Assembly (NCBI GenBank): GCA_900175165.2
Contig: FWWN02000681.1
Coordinates: 1-64,000, forward strand
DNA: 64,000 bases
Direction of reading: 5' to 3'
DNA from: Rhizomucor pusillus
Lineage: Eukaryota; Mucoromycota; Mucoromycetes; Mucorales; Lichtheimiaceae
Numbering within the stretch: the stretch's first letter is position 1; each line of letters begins with the position of its first letter. Below are positions 22,542 to 35,448 of the stretch, piece by piece. The notes under the pieces are model-generated. The model was given only the letters and a program-made list of their open reading frames with translations. It was not told where the DNA came from and did no database searches. The translations under genes were made by a program, and so were the position numbers.

Positions 22542-24072
22542 CTAGCAATTACTGGCCTTTTCAAGCTGATTTTTGATATCCTTTGCAAGCTGCTTATGAA
22601 GAGGGGATGTCGGATGGAGATCATCTGGTATAAGAAGAAAAAAGTAGAGTCAATGAGTTCCTTTTTTAAGTTTATGTAATTTCATTATGTACATACTTAT
22701 CCAAAAGTAGCTATTATATTCCCAATGCGCAGGATTAGAGAAGCACAAGCGACGATGCATCAGCAATACGTACACGTAATAACTTGACGGAGAAGCACTT
22801 ACTGCTCTGGAGGCAAGCAGCCGTAGCTTTTATAGTTCGTGTCAATATCCGGCTTTGCATTGTCAGCACAATAATCAGTAACGTTCTTGTATCCTAGCTG
22901 CTCTGGATGGTCTAGAAAATAGTTGAAGTATTTGTACGAGTCTACGAAAACGACGGTGGCGTCCGAATGTCCAGCCAGAAATGCGTCAATAAATGTTGAA
23001 AGGTGAGTATTAAAAGCGGAAACACGTCGTTTCCAGAGAGCTGGTTTCTTCAGTCCACGTGGGGAGCGTTCAAGAGGAGGAACGTTGAAAAACATGAAAG
23101 TTCGCAGCCCATGGCTATACAAATCATCCTAAACATCGCGAAAATTGCTTGTTAGCGCATGGCTAGTTAGTATTGGGTTACTTTCTACTTGCCACGATAT
23201 GCAGATAGCTCTCCATGACTTGTGTGAACAAGGAGTCAATTTCTGGCTGTGTAACGTTATTGCCAATGATCGTGTCAGAAAAGGTTAAGTTCGTGCTGGG
23301 CATATGAATCCAAACCAACCTCCTTTCGGGTCATAGATCGAGCAACATCGTTGATCCTGTACAGGTATGACGATATCTTATCAGTATTCCAAATTTCCTC
23401 AGCTCCAAGGTGAGTCTGGTGTACTTGCCCGAACCAGGTGGATACTAAAGCAGTAGACGTCTGCCATTCTACAGCCAACTTTATATATTTCTTCCAATTT
23501 TGCTCTGCTTCCACGAAATCCCACATAAAATCCAGTTTAGGCTTGATTAGGGAGGCGTTTACTGGACCTCCGCTGTATGCGAGATCATACAGTTGCGGTC
23601 TACAGTCTTGTGGCAAGCCTTCATAGCAATCTGTCAGGTACTCAATGTAGTTTGGTCCATGCGCTCTAGTCTGAACATCTTTCAGTAAGTACGTCGGGTA
23701 TTTACCCTATGATCAGCTAATCTTCTTACTGCGTTTAGTCTAATAGGATTGTTCTTGAAAGTATCAGGAGAATCAAACTCATCCCATGTATGATCTGAGC
23801 CCTTTTCTCCAAGTATCAGAGTGAATGAATCACCAAATGCAAACCTGAGATCGTATATTATAAGTAAAGTTGCTTGATTTATCCAATAGCATATCGAGCA
23901 CTCACACCGTTGATGTCTTGTCCCAACAAAAGTTGCCTCGAGCGAGGAGTTCGATCGACGTATCTGCAGTCCCGGATGAAGGTTCAGACGTTTCCAAAGG
24001 GGATGCCATCGATAAATAGCTGTGGTATAATATCGTAGCGACTGGGACAAGTTTTAAAATTGAACCTGCCAT
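22542..24072 (-). CDS. secreted SGNH/GDSL-type esterase (CE16-like)
   Basis: Eight exons: 24072-23906, 23844-23730, 23670-23429, 23356-23320, 23246-23193, 23128-22803, 22710-22697 and 22624-22542, 345 residues. A signal peptide is visible (MAGSILKLVPVATILYHS...). SGNH blocks are all present: FAFGDSFT (catalytic Ser about 62), LAYSGGPVNAS, FGINDVARSM and, after the last splice, the catalytic Asp-His pair in NDLHPTSPLH. Spacing matches fungal carbohydrate acetylesterases of family CE16, so secreted deacetylation of plant or wall polysaccharide is likely. Two donors appear to be GC: at 23428 (only GCAAGT restores FGIND) and probably at 23192 (a weak GTGGCA is the alternative). One exon is only 14 nt and encodes part of YFWIND. 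Confidence 0.9.
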
Positions 24073-24699
24073 GGGGGACAATAGATTTCTGGAAGAGAAG
24101 TAAAACGAAGAGTAGAAACCCAGGAACGCCGAACGCTGTATTTTAATGGTTTGCAGATCCTTGCATTCATTTCCGATTGGGTAAAGGCGATTCTTCCACT
24201 TTTTCTGATTTGTACCTGTAATCAGTTTCTCTCTGTTTGCAAGCCTAACAGTCCATGTAGCTGAATATTGGCTTTGGAAGTATAGCCGCGCTCACAGCAC
24301 GTTATTTATACATTGTTTAAGAATTTTGTGTGTGTGAGAAAATCTATAATTTGAGACAACAAATCACTCTAGCTGGTAGATCCAAATATTCCGTATCTGG
24401 ATTAGTCTATGTAAGGGCGATCATTTAGTGATGGTTCTCAAGTCCAAAGGATCATATCCGTCGTTACACTTGGTTTACACCCCGGCTCCTACGACTATAG
24501 CAAAAGGAGATAAATGCATATTCTTCATTGGCTGTTGTAAATGATTTAATTTCAGCATCATAATGGTGTTGCCACGACCCGTTGAACCAAGCGGCGTTTA
24601 TTAGCTGCAATAAGCTTAGTCGTTCTTGAGTCTAGTATGTCATGTATCACTGAATAACGTTTTTGTGCTGTATACAAGATAAAGACGTATTTATCGGTT
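24073..24699. other. spacer between esterase promoter and glycogenin 3' end
   Basis: About 630 bases; no gene or clear element seen. Confidence 0.5.
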
Positions 24700-26422
24700 T
24701 TACTGGTCGTATTTGAGTGCACCGTACTTGAAGGAAGTTGCCTCTGCGACTGTGCCTGGTCGAAAAGATGTCGAATATGCACCATTTTTAGGGCTATATT
24801 TCAAATCTGGAAGTCTGTAGCTGTCGTAAGAAAAAGATTGTAACGTATCGTTAAATCTCTTTCCAGCGTGAAGACTTCCGCTGCGTTTCCCCGAATTGTT
24901 TTTCGAATACGCACGTGATCCTTCCAAGCAGGGATCGACGTGGCGCGCAGGCTGGGAAAAATTTGTTAATCTGCATCACAGTGCATCAGATACGGTCGAT
25001 TGTTGGCTTACCATGGAAACCGAATCGGTAGCACTATCCTCTTTCGATTTTCCCTCTGCAATCACGTGTTTTATACTATCGCTTGTGTTTGAAAGATATG
25101 AACGTTCACAAGTCCACTCAACGCTGGACTTTGTTGTACTCGCAGTGATTTCCGATTGGTCTTTGTAACGTGGTGTTTTGATATTATTCCCAGAAACAGC
25201 CAGTGTATGCTCTTCTTGGACTCGATACCTGCTGTTGGGCTTCGATGATATGTCGGCTTGATTTGAAAGCATGTCCATCGCGTACGACTTTGTAAAGGAG
25301 GAAAACGGGCCTGAGAGTTTGTGAAGCTTCTGCTGTACCTTCTCCATATGTCGGTGAATATCCGGTATGTCCCACGCAGCTTTTCGTTGAGCATCAATTG
25401 TCGGTAATAATGACTTGTTATGATTCAACAAGTTATGAGGAGCTGATATTTGACTAGATGCGAAGCAAAGTTCGCTGGGTCCTATCTACAGCAAACTACA
25501 ATGAATCTCATTTACAAGAATCCGTTGAAATAAGATAGACCCACCTTTCCGTAATGTTTATTCCATGTATCCCACCACATTTCAACATATTCTGCATGCC
25601 CTCCACGATAAAAGGATGTTCCATCCGTAAATCGCTGCAGGGACCATGGCTTGTCTCGTCCAACGAAATGTACGATGGATATTTCATGACGGAATTCGAT
25701 GTAAGCAGGTACATAACTTTTTGTTTACGTTAAATAAGGAATTATCGATCAAGAATACATTTCAGCATTATTTGTACCTGTACGATGCGGATGGTGTCGT
25801 ATTGAAAGTAAAAGGGATTCTGTGTTGGTTTGTCTCTGGCCAAGATGAGAAATAGCTGTTTAGCAGGCCCTGATCGCCGCCTGATCGAAAACCATGATTA
25901 ATCCAACGATATCTCCACAGTAATCTTTCATTATTTTATGTGGTTACCATCAAAAGAGCCCTTTGTATTTGCAAGATCAATAAGATCTTGGTATATCGTC
26001 CTTGATGGTTGTGCAACAAAGACTCCAGAGTTGAAACAGTCTGGCCAGCCAGCGTCTGGGGCAGCTGAGAATGCTGGTCGGCTGAAGAGAATATCTACAT
26101 TTTTGACTGGGAGAATGTCGGCGTCAAGAAACACAACTTTGGAGTACTGTGATAGGTTCCAGACTTGGATCTTTGTAAATGTAATATCGAGCTCTGGTCT
26201 TCCAAGTAACCTGAGGTTATCGTGATTCCGGCTTCTTATAGTATCGACCTTCACAACCGAGTCAAAGACTTTGGAGAGCAAATGTAGAGTGCGATCGGAA
26301 ATTTCAGAAGCGACGACGCATACGATCGCACGAGTAGTGCCGAGATCGCGTAACCGATGAGCAAGTACCAGCGCTCCTGGAGCATAAGTATCGGTTGCCA
26401 GCAGAGTAACATAGGCCTCCAT
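24700..26422 (-). CDS. GLG1: glycogenin glucosyltransferase (GT8)
   Basis: A self-glucosylating primer enzyme for glycogen synthesis. Exons 26422-25948, 25880-25778, 25716-25545, 25485-25012 and 24951-24700 encode 491 residues. The GT8 domain fills the first 250 residues: start AYVTLLATDTYAPGALVLAH, the manganese-binding DxD in VVFLDADILPV, FNSGVFVAQPS, then FDGGDQGLLNSYF across the first splice and ISIVHFVGRDKPW. The remaining 240 residues are Ser/Lys-rich and without known domain; in other glycogenins the C-terminal tail carries the glycogen synthase-binding site. The start is the first ATG that gives the family N-terminus. Confidence 0.94.
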
Positions 26423-27547
26423 GCTCAAAATGCATGTTCTTGAGGATAAAGTTAGAGAAATTGTCTTGTGGACTTTGCCAGGTTGCGGGAAGAATCAATC
26501 AACGATCCTGGCCTGGGCGCACGTAGCACAATCGATTGATAAGAGACTTTTTCCTCTCATTGTACATCCTACCATGCTCTCGTCTTGACATCATCACGAA
26601 ATCTCCATATTCGATGTGCTACGATTAAATAAAGCATTTTGGACCAGGCGTTCCATGTTCTTGTCTGCATGGATATTCCAAAGTCGTTTCGTAATATGTG
26701 ATATGCGGTCGAAGAAATGAGTGTGCTTATTATTCATGAGTTGCCAGTAGGAAGGATGACCGCATTCAATGAAAAGAATATACAAAGGATGGTTTTGAAC
26801 AATGAAGATGCAAACTTATGCCGTTGTTGGATATTCCAAGTATGGAAATGGGATGCTGGTAAAAGTCAAGTGCAAGATCCAGCATCATGAGATGTTTGCG
26901 CACTGCGTTTGTGTTGTAAACATTATACGCATCTCTTTGCTCCGAACATTGGTATATATATGTATGTATGTGTATGCATACAAACTTCTATACTGTCTCT
27001 CCACGACAGACGATATATGTTATCATATAGATACATATACGCGTACAGCATTTTGTTTCTAGGGAAACTCCTTGGCGCCGATTTGCACTTTGATACAGAT
27101 GAAGAAATAGACTTACATGTATTCGATTAAAAGAATGGAACGTGCAATATCATCAGCGGAGATAATTATGCTAATATCATATATGTATCATCTTTATCAG
27201 TAACATGATGAGTGGATCAGACATTTCCTAATACTACTCCCTACAGACATTTGTATCCAAATACTGTATGTGGTGGTGGACAAGCTGCTGCTTTATGCTT
27301 GAGCAAAGGTACGACCAAGTCTAGACATTAATATAAACTATCTATATAGTGTGCTAAAGCAGACAAGCTATATCCTCGTGCTAACGTTAAGTGAAATATC
27401 GAGTGAGAGAAGAGGACGACTATCGTGAAGGTCGTTGCCCCTCCCAAGCACTTATAACAGAGCCAGTAGCGGGGCCTGAAATCTCCCCATTGCGTGAGCT
27501 GCTGAGGGGATCTGAACAAAAAGCCTACTTGACTTCACGAAGGTTCG
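26423..27547. other. intergenic stretch
   Basis: About 1.1 kb, AT-rich, with short TATG/TATA-type simple runs near 26950-26980 and 27015-27045. Small frames exist on both strands but none has coding character or a known motif. Confidence 0.5.
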
Positions 27548-30080
27548 ATGTCACTCATTGAGACGACGAAAAAGGAGGGTACACCTGTCTCTGGAGTGCA
27601 GACGATCTCTGGTACGCTGTGATGAAGGAGCTTCTAACTTATAGCACATACACTGACGTACATTACTTCTTTCTGCTATGTAAGGCCACGGACTAGCTGC
27701 AAGCAATCTGCCTAAAAGACCTTGGAACACCTACAATATAACGTCATTAAACAAAGGGTCGGTCGATTCCACTCAGAATACAACAAGAGTTATCCGATCG
27801 CCGAAATCCAGGACAAAAACGTTAGGAACATCAGCCGAAGCTTCCGCACCAAAAGCCAAGACACAATCTTCAAGTTCGTCTAACGCAATGGACCCGGCAA
27901 TTCTTGCTTCGTCAAAACCAGAGACAAAGGGAAAGGAGCAGGAAGGTTTACAGGAGTTTTTGTCAATGCTGGCAGCAAAACAAAATCGATGGACTGAAGA
28001 CCATGCTTCAGATGATAATATCGACAGCCGTATTGACAGTCTAATTGAGATGATGAAGGCTCACCATATATCCGAACCGAGCAACCCGATACCCGCGAAC
28101 GGAAATCGACAAAGTAGTCAATCAGCTCCAACTTCGATGCCCCTTACGGTACCTACATTCGACTTTACATTTGACAGTAAAAATTTTATGAATGGAAAGA
28201 TGAAGCCCAGGATTTCCAAAGGCTCATCGGCTTCAAACGAGGAGACAGCTCGACCATCGATGCCAAATCAACCGATCAGTGTAGACACACGATCTGCTTC
28301 GTCAAACAAGCCCACTAAATCTACAAAGTCCACGCAAAAAACGTCAACAATGCCAACGTCTGACTTTCAGTTCTCATTCAATGCTGCAACTCCCTTTCGA
28401 GACAATGCCAACTTTACGACACCTAATATCGCGCGACCGCCGGCAGCCCAACACGATGGCTTTTCAGCACCGCGGCTACTGCGACGAATGTCAGATGTGC
28501 AAAGTATGTATACTCCACACCCAATGCATCAAGCGTTGTATCATATCCCAACATTGGAAGAGTCTGCAAAACCCATCGCCAAAAGTGCGCGCACAGATCT
28601 AGAACAGGAGAGCTATGGCAGCGACGAAGCAGACAATAACGAAAAACAAACAGCAATTCCATCTTCTGACGGTGATAAAACAACACACAATGAACATCGC
28701 AGAATCCTGCCGCTTCCAAAACCGAGGTCGAAAAGGAAAGCAGGCAAACATGTGCAATCTGCTGCGGCGACGTACATGGCAAGTTTCTCTTCCGGCGATG
28801 CAGCGGATACATCAGCTTCAGCATCAAGACAGATATCAGCGTTTGCCCCTTTCTTGTCGCAGATCTCGACGACAAAAGAAACTAGACAGCAACAAACTGT
28901 TGCAAAGTCCTCAAATACCGCATTACCCGATGGCGATTGGGGAATTAGTCAGCTTTCGCTGTCAAACGATACCCTATCCTTGGGCAACACTAGTACGCTG
29001 GCTGCTTTTGGAAATAAGAATACCCTGCTGGAACATGAGATCCACTACGCAGGTGAATCCAGCGATGCAAGTTACCGCGACAATGCCAAAAAGATGAAGC
29101 GCAGTGCAGGGGGAGACGGCCGAACTAGTTCAGCTTATACGGCGGATGTCATTGTCAGGAGAAGAGATAGGAAATGGAGAACAATCACAGAGGACAGAAA
29201 CCTGCTGGCATCAGTTGAGGTATCAGGCTCTCGATTCCCGGAAAGATCTTTCCACTTTGCGATGGATGCACGGACTCGTGAGAAGTTAAAGCAACTACCA
29301 AAGATGGAAGACTTGCCTCGGTCTGCACCTGTATTGAACCTGTCAAGTATTCTTCGGCAAACGTTGTCCAGTCTTCAGAATCGACAACCGCCTGCAATAT
29401 CAACGGGGCGGCATGTACAACAGAGGAAGGGCGATCTATTCGGGACTACGAATCCAGCTTTACGGAATGAATCTTCTCTTCCTACAGGCAATGGAACCAA
29501 GGTAATTGAATTACAAACTAGTTGTAAGTAGAGAAAAATGGACGCTGACATGGATGCATAGAAGAAAGGCAAAATCGCTTCAGTGGCAGGCGAGAGTACT
29601 GCAGCGTCCAGGGCGGATAGGCCAGGAACAACTGCAGGTAATGCTGCGCCTGCCAATGTGCAAGCTGGTAGACGGACCAAAAAGTCAAATAGGAAGAAGA
29701 AAGGCGAAGACGACTCCGGACAATCAAACAATGTCTCAAGCTCTGACATTGCGGTTGTGCGGAGTCCTGATCCTGATGAATGGATATGTGTGTTCTGTCA
29801 ATATGAGATCTTCTGTCGAGGACTGGAGGCTGCACGACGCAAAGGAGGTTATTACCGAAGACGACGGGAAAGAGCGAGACGACTCCGTGAAGCTGAAGCA
29901 AGAAGGGCGGGAGAGCCGCTTTCGGGTGTTGCAAGCGATGCTGAGGACGATAGAACGGCGGACGACCACCAGCCATTTCTAGCACCCGGCGCACCGAATA
30001 TGGGAACGATTCCAAGCATGGGACCACCGCTGGCGGATCAGCAACAAAGGCCACTGCGCAGAGGCAATAGGGCAGCGTAG
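27548..30080 (+). CDS. conserved-looking nuclear-type protein with C-terminal Cys motif
   Basis: Exons 27548-27611, 27685-29501 and 29562-30080 give 799 residues. Most of it is Ser/Thr/Gln-rich and probably disordered, with basic clusters (PKPRSKRKAGK, RRTKKSNRKKKG) that look like nuclear localisation signals. The only ordered-looking part is at about residues 690-735, DEWICVFCQYEIFCRGLEAA followed by an Arg-rich helix (YYRRRRERARRLREAEARR), a short zinc-like WxCxFCxYxxxxxG pattern that I believe recurs in uncharacterised fungal proteins. The start ATG gives an exon ending in a GTACGC donor; the joined frame reads ISGHGLAASNLPKRPW. Function unknown. Confidence 0.75.
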
Positions 30081-31213
30081 CATTTGTATCAATATGTTTG
30101 AACAGAGCTTCTGATATATCCTTCGACGTCAAGTGCTTGGACTTTTAAGTTTGTGCTTCTCCTGGTCTTGTCTGAATAGTTACTCCGTCTCCTCCTAATC
30201 TTAGCGAGCGAGTCCGCCGACGGGAAGTACAGTTATCTGCACATGCTCGTGGATCCCGCGCAAAAAAAGAAGCTGTGCTTGCTCCGGTACTAAGCAGTCT
30301 TCACTCACCGTCTTGTACAGTTATTTTGTGAGAAGAACCACTGTTCGTCATATACGTTACGTTCGGTTTTATGCTATACCATGTAACCAACCTCACATGA
30401 GATGCTGTTAACAATGATATTTACATATCCTATCGATAAAACTCATTTGCCGAGAGAGCAGCTGTGTAATCTATGTGTAAGCTTGGTGAATCTCTCTGCG
30501 CAACATTCTACTTTTGGACATGGTTGCATACAGTAGACCTGCATAATATTTTCTCGATGTATGCAAGCTGCGCATCGACGTACTTGGTTTGGATCCATTC
30601 ATGCGTATACAGTGGAGACCGAGACACATATGTACACGACGAAGAAGATAGGAAGCTGTGCCAGTTGAGGCTGCATTTTCGATTGTCATCCAATCGATGC
30701 TTATGTAGGTCAACTTTTTAACTGGTATCTGTATCTGGCACGATAGACGCAGAAATCACCTACGACATCTCGCTCACAGAAGGACCTCACGCACAGACCG
30801 AGGTAATTTCCGTTCAGTGCTAATTATAGACTAAATGGGATTACTGTTTACTGCTTTCCATGTTTCGATGCAATTATCTCGTCTATATACATTATTATTG
30901 CAAGGACGGGAGGCGGAAGAAACCGAACTCACTCGCGCATAGAATGCCACAGAAGAAACAGAACAGCGTAACCTTTTATCAAACCAAGTCTTCAGGTTCA
31001 AGATTACCAATTACGGTTGCGCGAGAGCTCTTGCACTGCAAGCACCAATTAAACTGAGATGCTGTGGAATTAAAGAAGCCTCTGGAAAAGGAATGTGGTA
31101 CATGCTCCATATAGACTTTTGTGACACCATCAGCACCGCGCACGGCTATAAAATTTGCAAGGTTCCTTGGCCGACATCTCTTCCTTCGTTTTCATTCTCT
31201 CGAGCAATTACAA
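30081..31213. other. intergenic stretch with KRE9-like promoter at its end
   Basis: About 1.1 kb without a convincing gene. Small frames on both strands at 30470-30720 look random. Close to the right end lies TATAAAA at 31147-31153. Confidence 0.5.
31147..31153 (+). promoter_or_regulatory. TATA box of KRE9/KNH-like gene
   Basis: TATAAAA 61 bases upstream of ATG 31214, at suitable core promoter distance for a short 5' UTR. Confidence 0.55.
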
Positions 31214-31943
31214 ATGACTCATTCTTGGCTTGCCATTGCAGCGCTTGCTCTCGTATCATCTGCAACCTCAGTCCTCGGACAGCAGCAGTCTGAAGACCAT
31301 CAGTTCAACATTACCTCACCCATTACCAACGGCGTCTATGTCGCCGGTCAGACGCTTCCTTGCACTTATCGTCTTGATGACAGCACCCCTGGTAAGGCAG
31401 TTGCTCTTCTCCTCATTTCATGGTCTATTTCCTTTTTTTCTAACTAGACAATGAAATTTTATACAGACAGTCTGCAACTTAACATTTACCTCGCCGCTCA
31501 AGCTGGTACTACAACCAACTTTACGGAGACCGCCATTGCGGTGAACGCCGACGTTTCCAAGGACACATCCTCCGCGCAGACCGAGAATAACCAGACGTTC
31601 TACCTGCATAACTATAACTACCTTATTCCAACAACCACCCCAGCTGGATCATACCAGGTATGCCAAAATCAGTTCAATGGACATAAAGCAATATATTAAG
31701 CTGGCTGTCGTTTCTCAGGTTGTCTTCAATCCAACCAACACGAACGTAAACACTACCATCCCTATCACTATCCGCGCTGCTGTCGCTTCCTCGTCTTCCA
31801 CGGCGCCCTCGGGAACTAGCTCTGGCTCAAAGCCTTCGCTGACATCTTTGACTCAGGATAGCGCGGCAGGCAATGTCAAAGCATTGTCCGTTGTCGCTGT
31901 CTCTGTGACCATTGCTGCCGCTATCGGCTCCTCTCTATTCTAA
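31214..31943 (+). CDS. GPI-anchored KRE9/KNH-type cell-surface protein
   Basis: Exons 31214-31391, 31467-31657 and 31719-31943 give 197 residues. A signal peptide (MTHSWLAIAALALVSSATSV) is followed by the Kre9/Knh1 N-terminal fold motif, FNITSPITNGVYVAGQTLPC. The region after about residue 140 is Ser/Thr-rich, then a hydrophobic C-terminus (ALSVVAVSVTIAAAIGSSLF) with no tail after it, as for a GPI-addition signal. Family members are secreted or wall-linked and act in beta-glucan assembly; for this short one the role is inferred. The gene sits alone with a TATA box close upstream. Confidence 0.87.
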
Positions 31944-33702
31944 TACTTCTAAAATGTAACGGATGTAATTTCTCGAAACTACTGTATTTGTAGGACGTTT
32001 TCGCGTTATCTAAGTACATTATTTACGCGAGCCTGCAACTAGTTTTTCTCGCTGTAATAAAAAGAAGACTTAGGCACAGAGTTGGATAAGGAGTTTGGTT
32101 CCATTGCAAAAGCATCCCATTATTAAGTCGAATGCTTGTTACGCTGGATGCTTGCTCTCGTGGCGAGATACTTTTTACTTCCAAGGTCAATCAGCCAACT
32201 GTTGCTATGTAGCTCTCCATGCAAGCATTTACAGTCTAGTAGACACTGGATTATAAACATGCTTCTTTTATTACAAATGATCTTGCAAATACGCTAGAGT
32301 GCGATAAGCACCCAGAAATTCAAGTAGTATTCCTTCTGAATGTTCGGGGACTCTGTCCTTAGCCTCCTACGGACCTCGTTGCCATCTTGACAGCGTTGAT
32401 TTGTGCATCACTTAAGATCTCCTCGATCAATCCTTTCTTGCGTAACATACGTAGAAATACAAACGGACATGATGAATGTGCTATGCCAAGAAAATATTAT
32501 GCTCCGTTACGTTCGTATCGATGTACGCGTATCTGAATGTCTGAATTTTTCCATTGCTGTTCTTCAATATTGCATGTTGTCAGGAGGAATAGAGTTCAAC
32601 GTTTGCATGTCATTCTTGGCAGGATGATATTCAAACTGAGAAGGAGGAGTTCTTTTTCATCCTTCTCCTCAACGGAACTGCAACGTTTGCAAATGAACGG
32701 TGCGGAAACATAGAACATGGTAGAACATAAAAGGTCAAACAGGGAAGTCCCCTCGATCGACCATCATGATCGTGTGACTTTCTCAAAAAAAAAAAAACCT
32801 TGACATTTTTACGATTGATTATGCAAATACACCTTTTGGGAAGTTACAAGAGATTCGCACTATTTTTAACAGTAGGCGGGTCCTTTGTGCGATAAAAATG
32901 AGACCTACTTTGCAGACTCGCGCTTTGCGCACATTCGACAGAGGCAGAAGCTCTATTACAGCCAAAAACTATATCAGGAACTAGCAAGAGGCATCGGAAA
33001 GCATTGCGTGTTTGTGGGAAGGACGTACAGTTTGCAAAGTGTACATTTATCCATCAATGGCTGCTTGCATACTACATACAGACTTACATACACACATACA
33101 TACATGAATGATTGTTCAGTTGGATACAAACAGTGTACTAAAAATCTTTCGTTTCTCCAATATCCTGCCTTCTTCGTTTCTTTCCGGTGCATCTTATTTG
33201 CTCCTTTTTGTATTGCTACGTACCTTTGTAATTTAACTTTGTCAATTCTTTTATATTATAAAGATATTAGTTCTGGAGCATAAGGGATATCGTGAATTCA
33301 TCATGTGTTCCTTGCAGAAGAACCTTACTCATATATGCGTTCGTAGAGCAGGTAGCAGGACTCGGCCATAATACACATATACAGAATTGATTATTAGTCC
33401 TTTCTTTACTTTTACAGTTGATATGAACCACGAACTTTGATGATTTCTATATTGTACTTTGGATTGGCAAGCTGGCAGTCCGCAAATCGCACAAAAGTCG
33501 ATGACTAAAATGCTGTTTATAAAAATTCAGTGCATTGCTGCTACAGAGTTGTTTAAGCATTATCCATACAAAATCGGATTGCTTTGCAATAGCTTTCTCT
33601 GACCTAGTGTTCAATCGTGTGACCGCGCCTTCGGGATTTCTGGATTTGGCGTCAACTTCCCATTCATCGTACGTCAGGGCTTTCGAGTTTTCTTGCAAAA
33701 TC
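31944..33702. other. long intergenic stretch
   Basis: About 1.76 kb with no convincing gene. A 132-codon plus frame at 32885-33283 is Tyr/Cys/Leu-rich and looks random. An imperfect inverted repeat (GAGAAGGAGGAG against CCTTCTCCTC) lies at about 32637-32672 and an A12 run near 32786. Confidence 0.5.
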
Positions 33703-35243
33703 ATGTCGAATATGGGGTCGCTTGAAGAAGTGGATATGGACATTTCTGAAGGCTCTGACATGGAAGTATCTGATGAAGAAAGACTAACGCAAATGCAGGT
33801 CCAAGCAAAATATAAACATTTTGGGACAACATCCGCAATTGCTCCAAGCGGCCATCGTGTTCTAGGTATGTCCTTTCGATCAAAGGCCTCATTTTGCAAT
33901 GGTTTCAATTCGCTTTCAACCTTATTAACCAGTTGGATTCAAAGACACAAGACAAGCTTACTTGGATGTATACAAGGGCGTCGAGCAATCGTATAATCTT
34001 AATAATGGCAGGCTGCAGCTGGATCCTGCTAGGAGAGAGAGTGAAGACCAGACCGAAACAGAATCGGTATCGAGCTACAAGACTGCAGAAACATCATTCA
34101 GCGATGATGAACCTGGTCTTATAACGCGTGATGATGAAAAAGAGCGCGAAAAATTGTTGCAAGAACTCGAGTCATACCAGAGGCAAATCAATGATTACGA
34201 AGAAATGTCACGGAGGCAACAAGAAGAGAAGAAAGCACTTGCCAAGAAATCTGCAGATATCAAGCTGGAAATATTGAACCTGCAAGTGCGAATGTCTATA
34301 CGACAGCGAGAAATCAAGAAACAGAATCAATTGCGGTTAAAGGCAGCAGAAAGAAGGAGAAAAGCGGAACAAAGAAAGTGGAAGACAGCTGAAGACGCAG
34401 AAAGATTGATTCTGCCTGGCAGCAAAGCCTACAAATCCATCGAAAAGCTTTTGTCCGAAGGCGCTGCTGCCGCCGGAGTTACGATTCCTTCAGATCAAGG
34501 CACAAAGGTGCCCAAAACAGTTGCCGAAACAACTCCACCGCAACCGGCAACTGAAAAAGCTACAGAACACCAAACAGAAGCTCCACTGAAAGCTAATACA
34601 ACACCGGCACCGGTCGAAATGCCGTCGAATATTCTAAAACGCGACAAAGGCAAAGAAAAAGTCATATTCACATATACGAATGTGCCAAATGAAGTGTTAA
34701 ATGCAACCATAGCAAACAAAACATCGTCTCCTTTATCTACTGCACAGGCTCCGAAAGCTCACGATACCTCTAACGTACATACCATGCAAGAGACATCCCC
34801 AGCAACAGAACCGGGACCCGGAACAGTAAGCACAGCATCGACTATGGAAAGGACAAGCATACATGTTGTAATCGTTCTTTCTATTTTCTTACCCAGGATA
34901 TTATTTTCGACGTTGCACCCATGAAAACTGCGACGCCTGAAAGAGTACCAAATTCACCGGTCTCTAAACCTGTGCAGCCAACGGCACCTCAAAAGGTAGG
35001 TTTACTACCGGGGCGTTGATGTCTCTTCTAATACTCTTAATATTTTCTCGTCTACGACTGAAGGGTGCATTCAAGCCATACAAGTCACCATTGGATTCTT
35101 TTGGATTAAGAAGCAGAAAAGCTGCCGTGCCGAATACTGAGGGTGCAACTCGGCAAATGTGCAAATATGAGACTTTGGGCGGCACTTGCAACGATGACAC
35201 TTGCAAAGCTTTACATTTTCGCGATTTTCAAGAAAGTAAATGA
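33703..35243 (+). CDS. coiled-coil protein with C-terminal Red1/ZFC3H1-type zinc finger
   Basis: Exons 33703-33865, 33933-34825, 34897-34995 and 35064-35243 give 444 residues. The N-terminus is acidic (EEVDMDISEGSDMEVSDEE). A long coiled coil (about 110-205) is very rich in Glu, Gln and Lys. The C-terminus has a compact CKYETLGGTCNDDTCKALHF finger, C-x8-C-x4-C-x3-H, which fits the putative zinc finger of Red1/ZFC3H1 proteins. In fission yeast and animals these scaffold the nuclear exosome adaptor (MTREC/PAXT) that removes unwanted RNA. The protein is shorter than those, so assignment is by the finger and layout only. The splice to LVGFKD and the ATG are supported by frame; an upstream in-frame ATG at 33535 is less likely. 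Confidence 0.78.
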
Positions 35244-35448
35244 ATGGCCGCTACGGTCCATGTAAGGTATCGTTTTCAGAGTTGATTGGTAGCTTTGTCA
35301 TTCTCGGGCAATTTCCATGCGCTCTGCAAACTTCTTTTTCACTATACTCTCCTCTCTACATATAACAGCTTAAGAATCAAACATTGCTGATGTAATTAAT
35401 AAACTCTCACTAAGTTTATATCATGGCATTTATTGTACAAATATGATT

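Noticed and set aside
32885..33283. 132-codon plus-strand frame in the long intergenic region
   Set aside because: Tyr/Cys/Leu-rich, no splice or promoter support and no domain.
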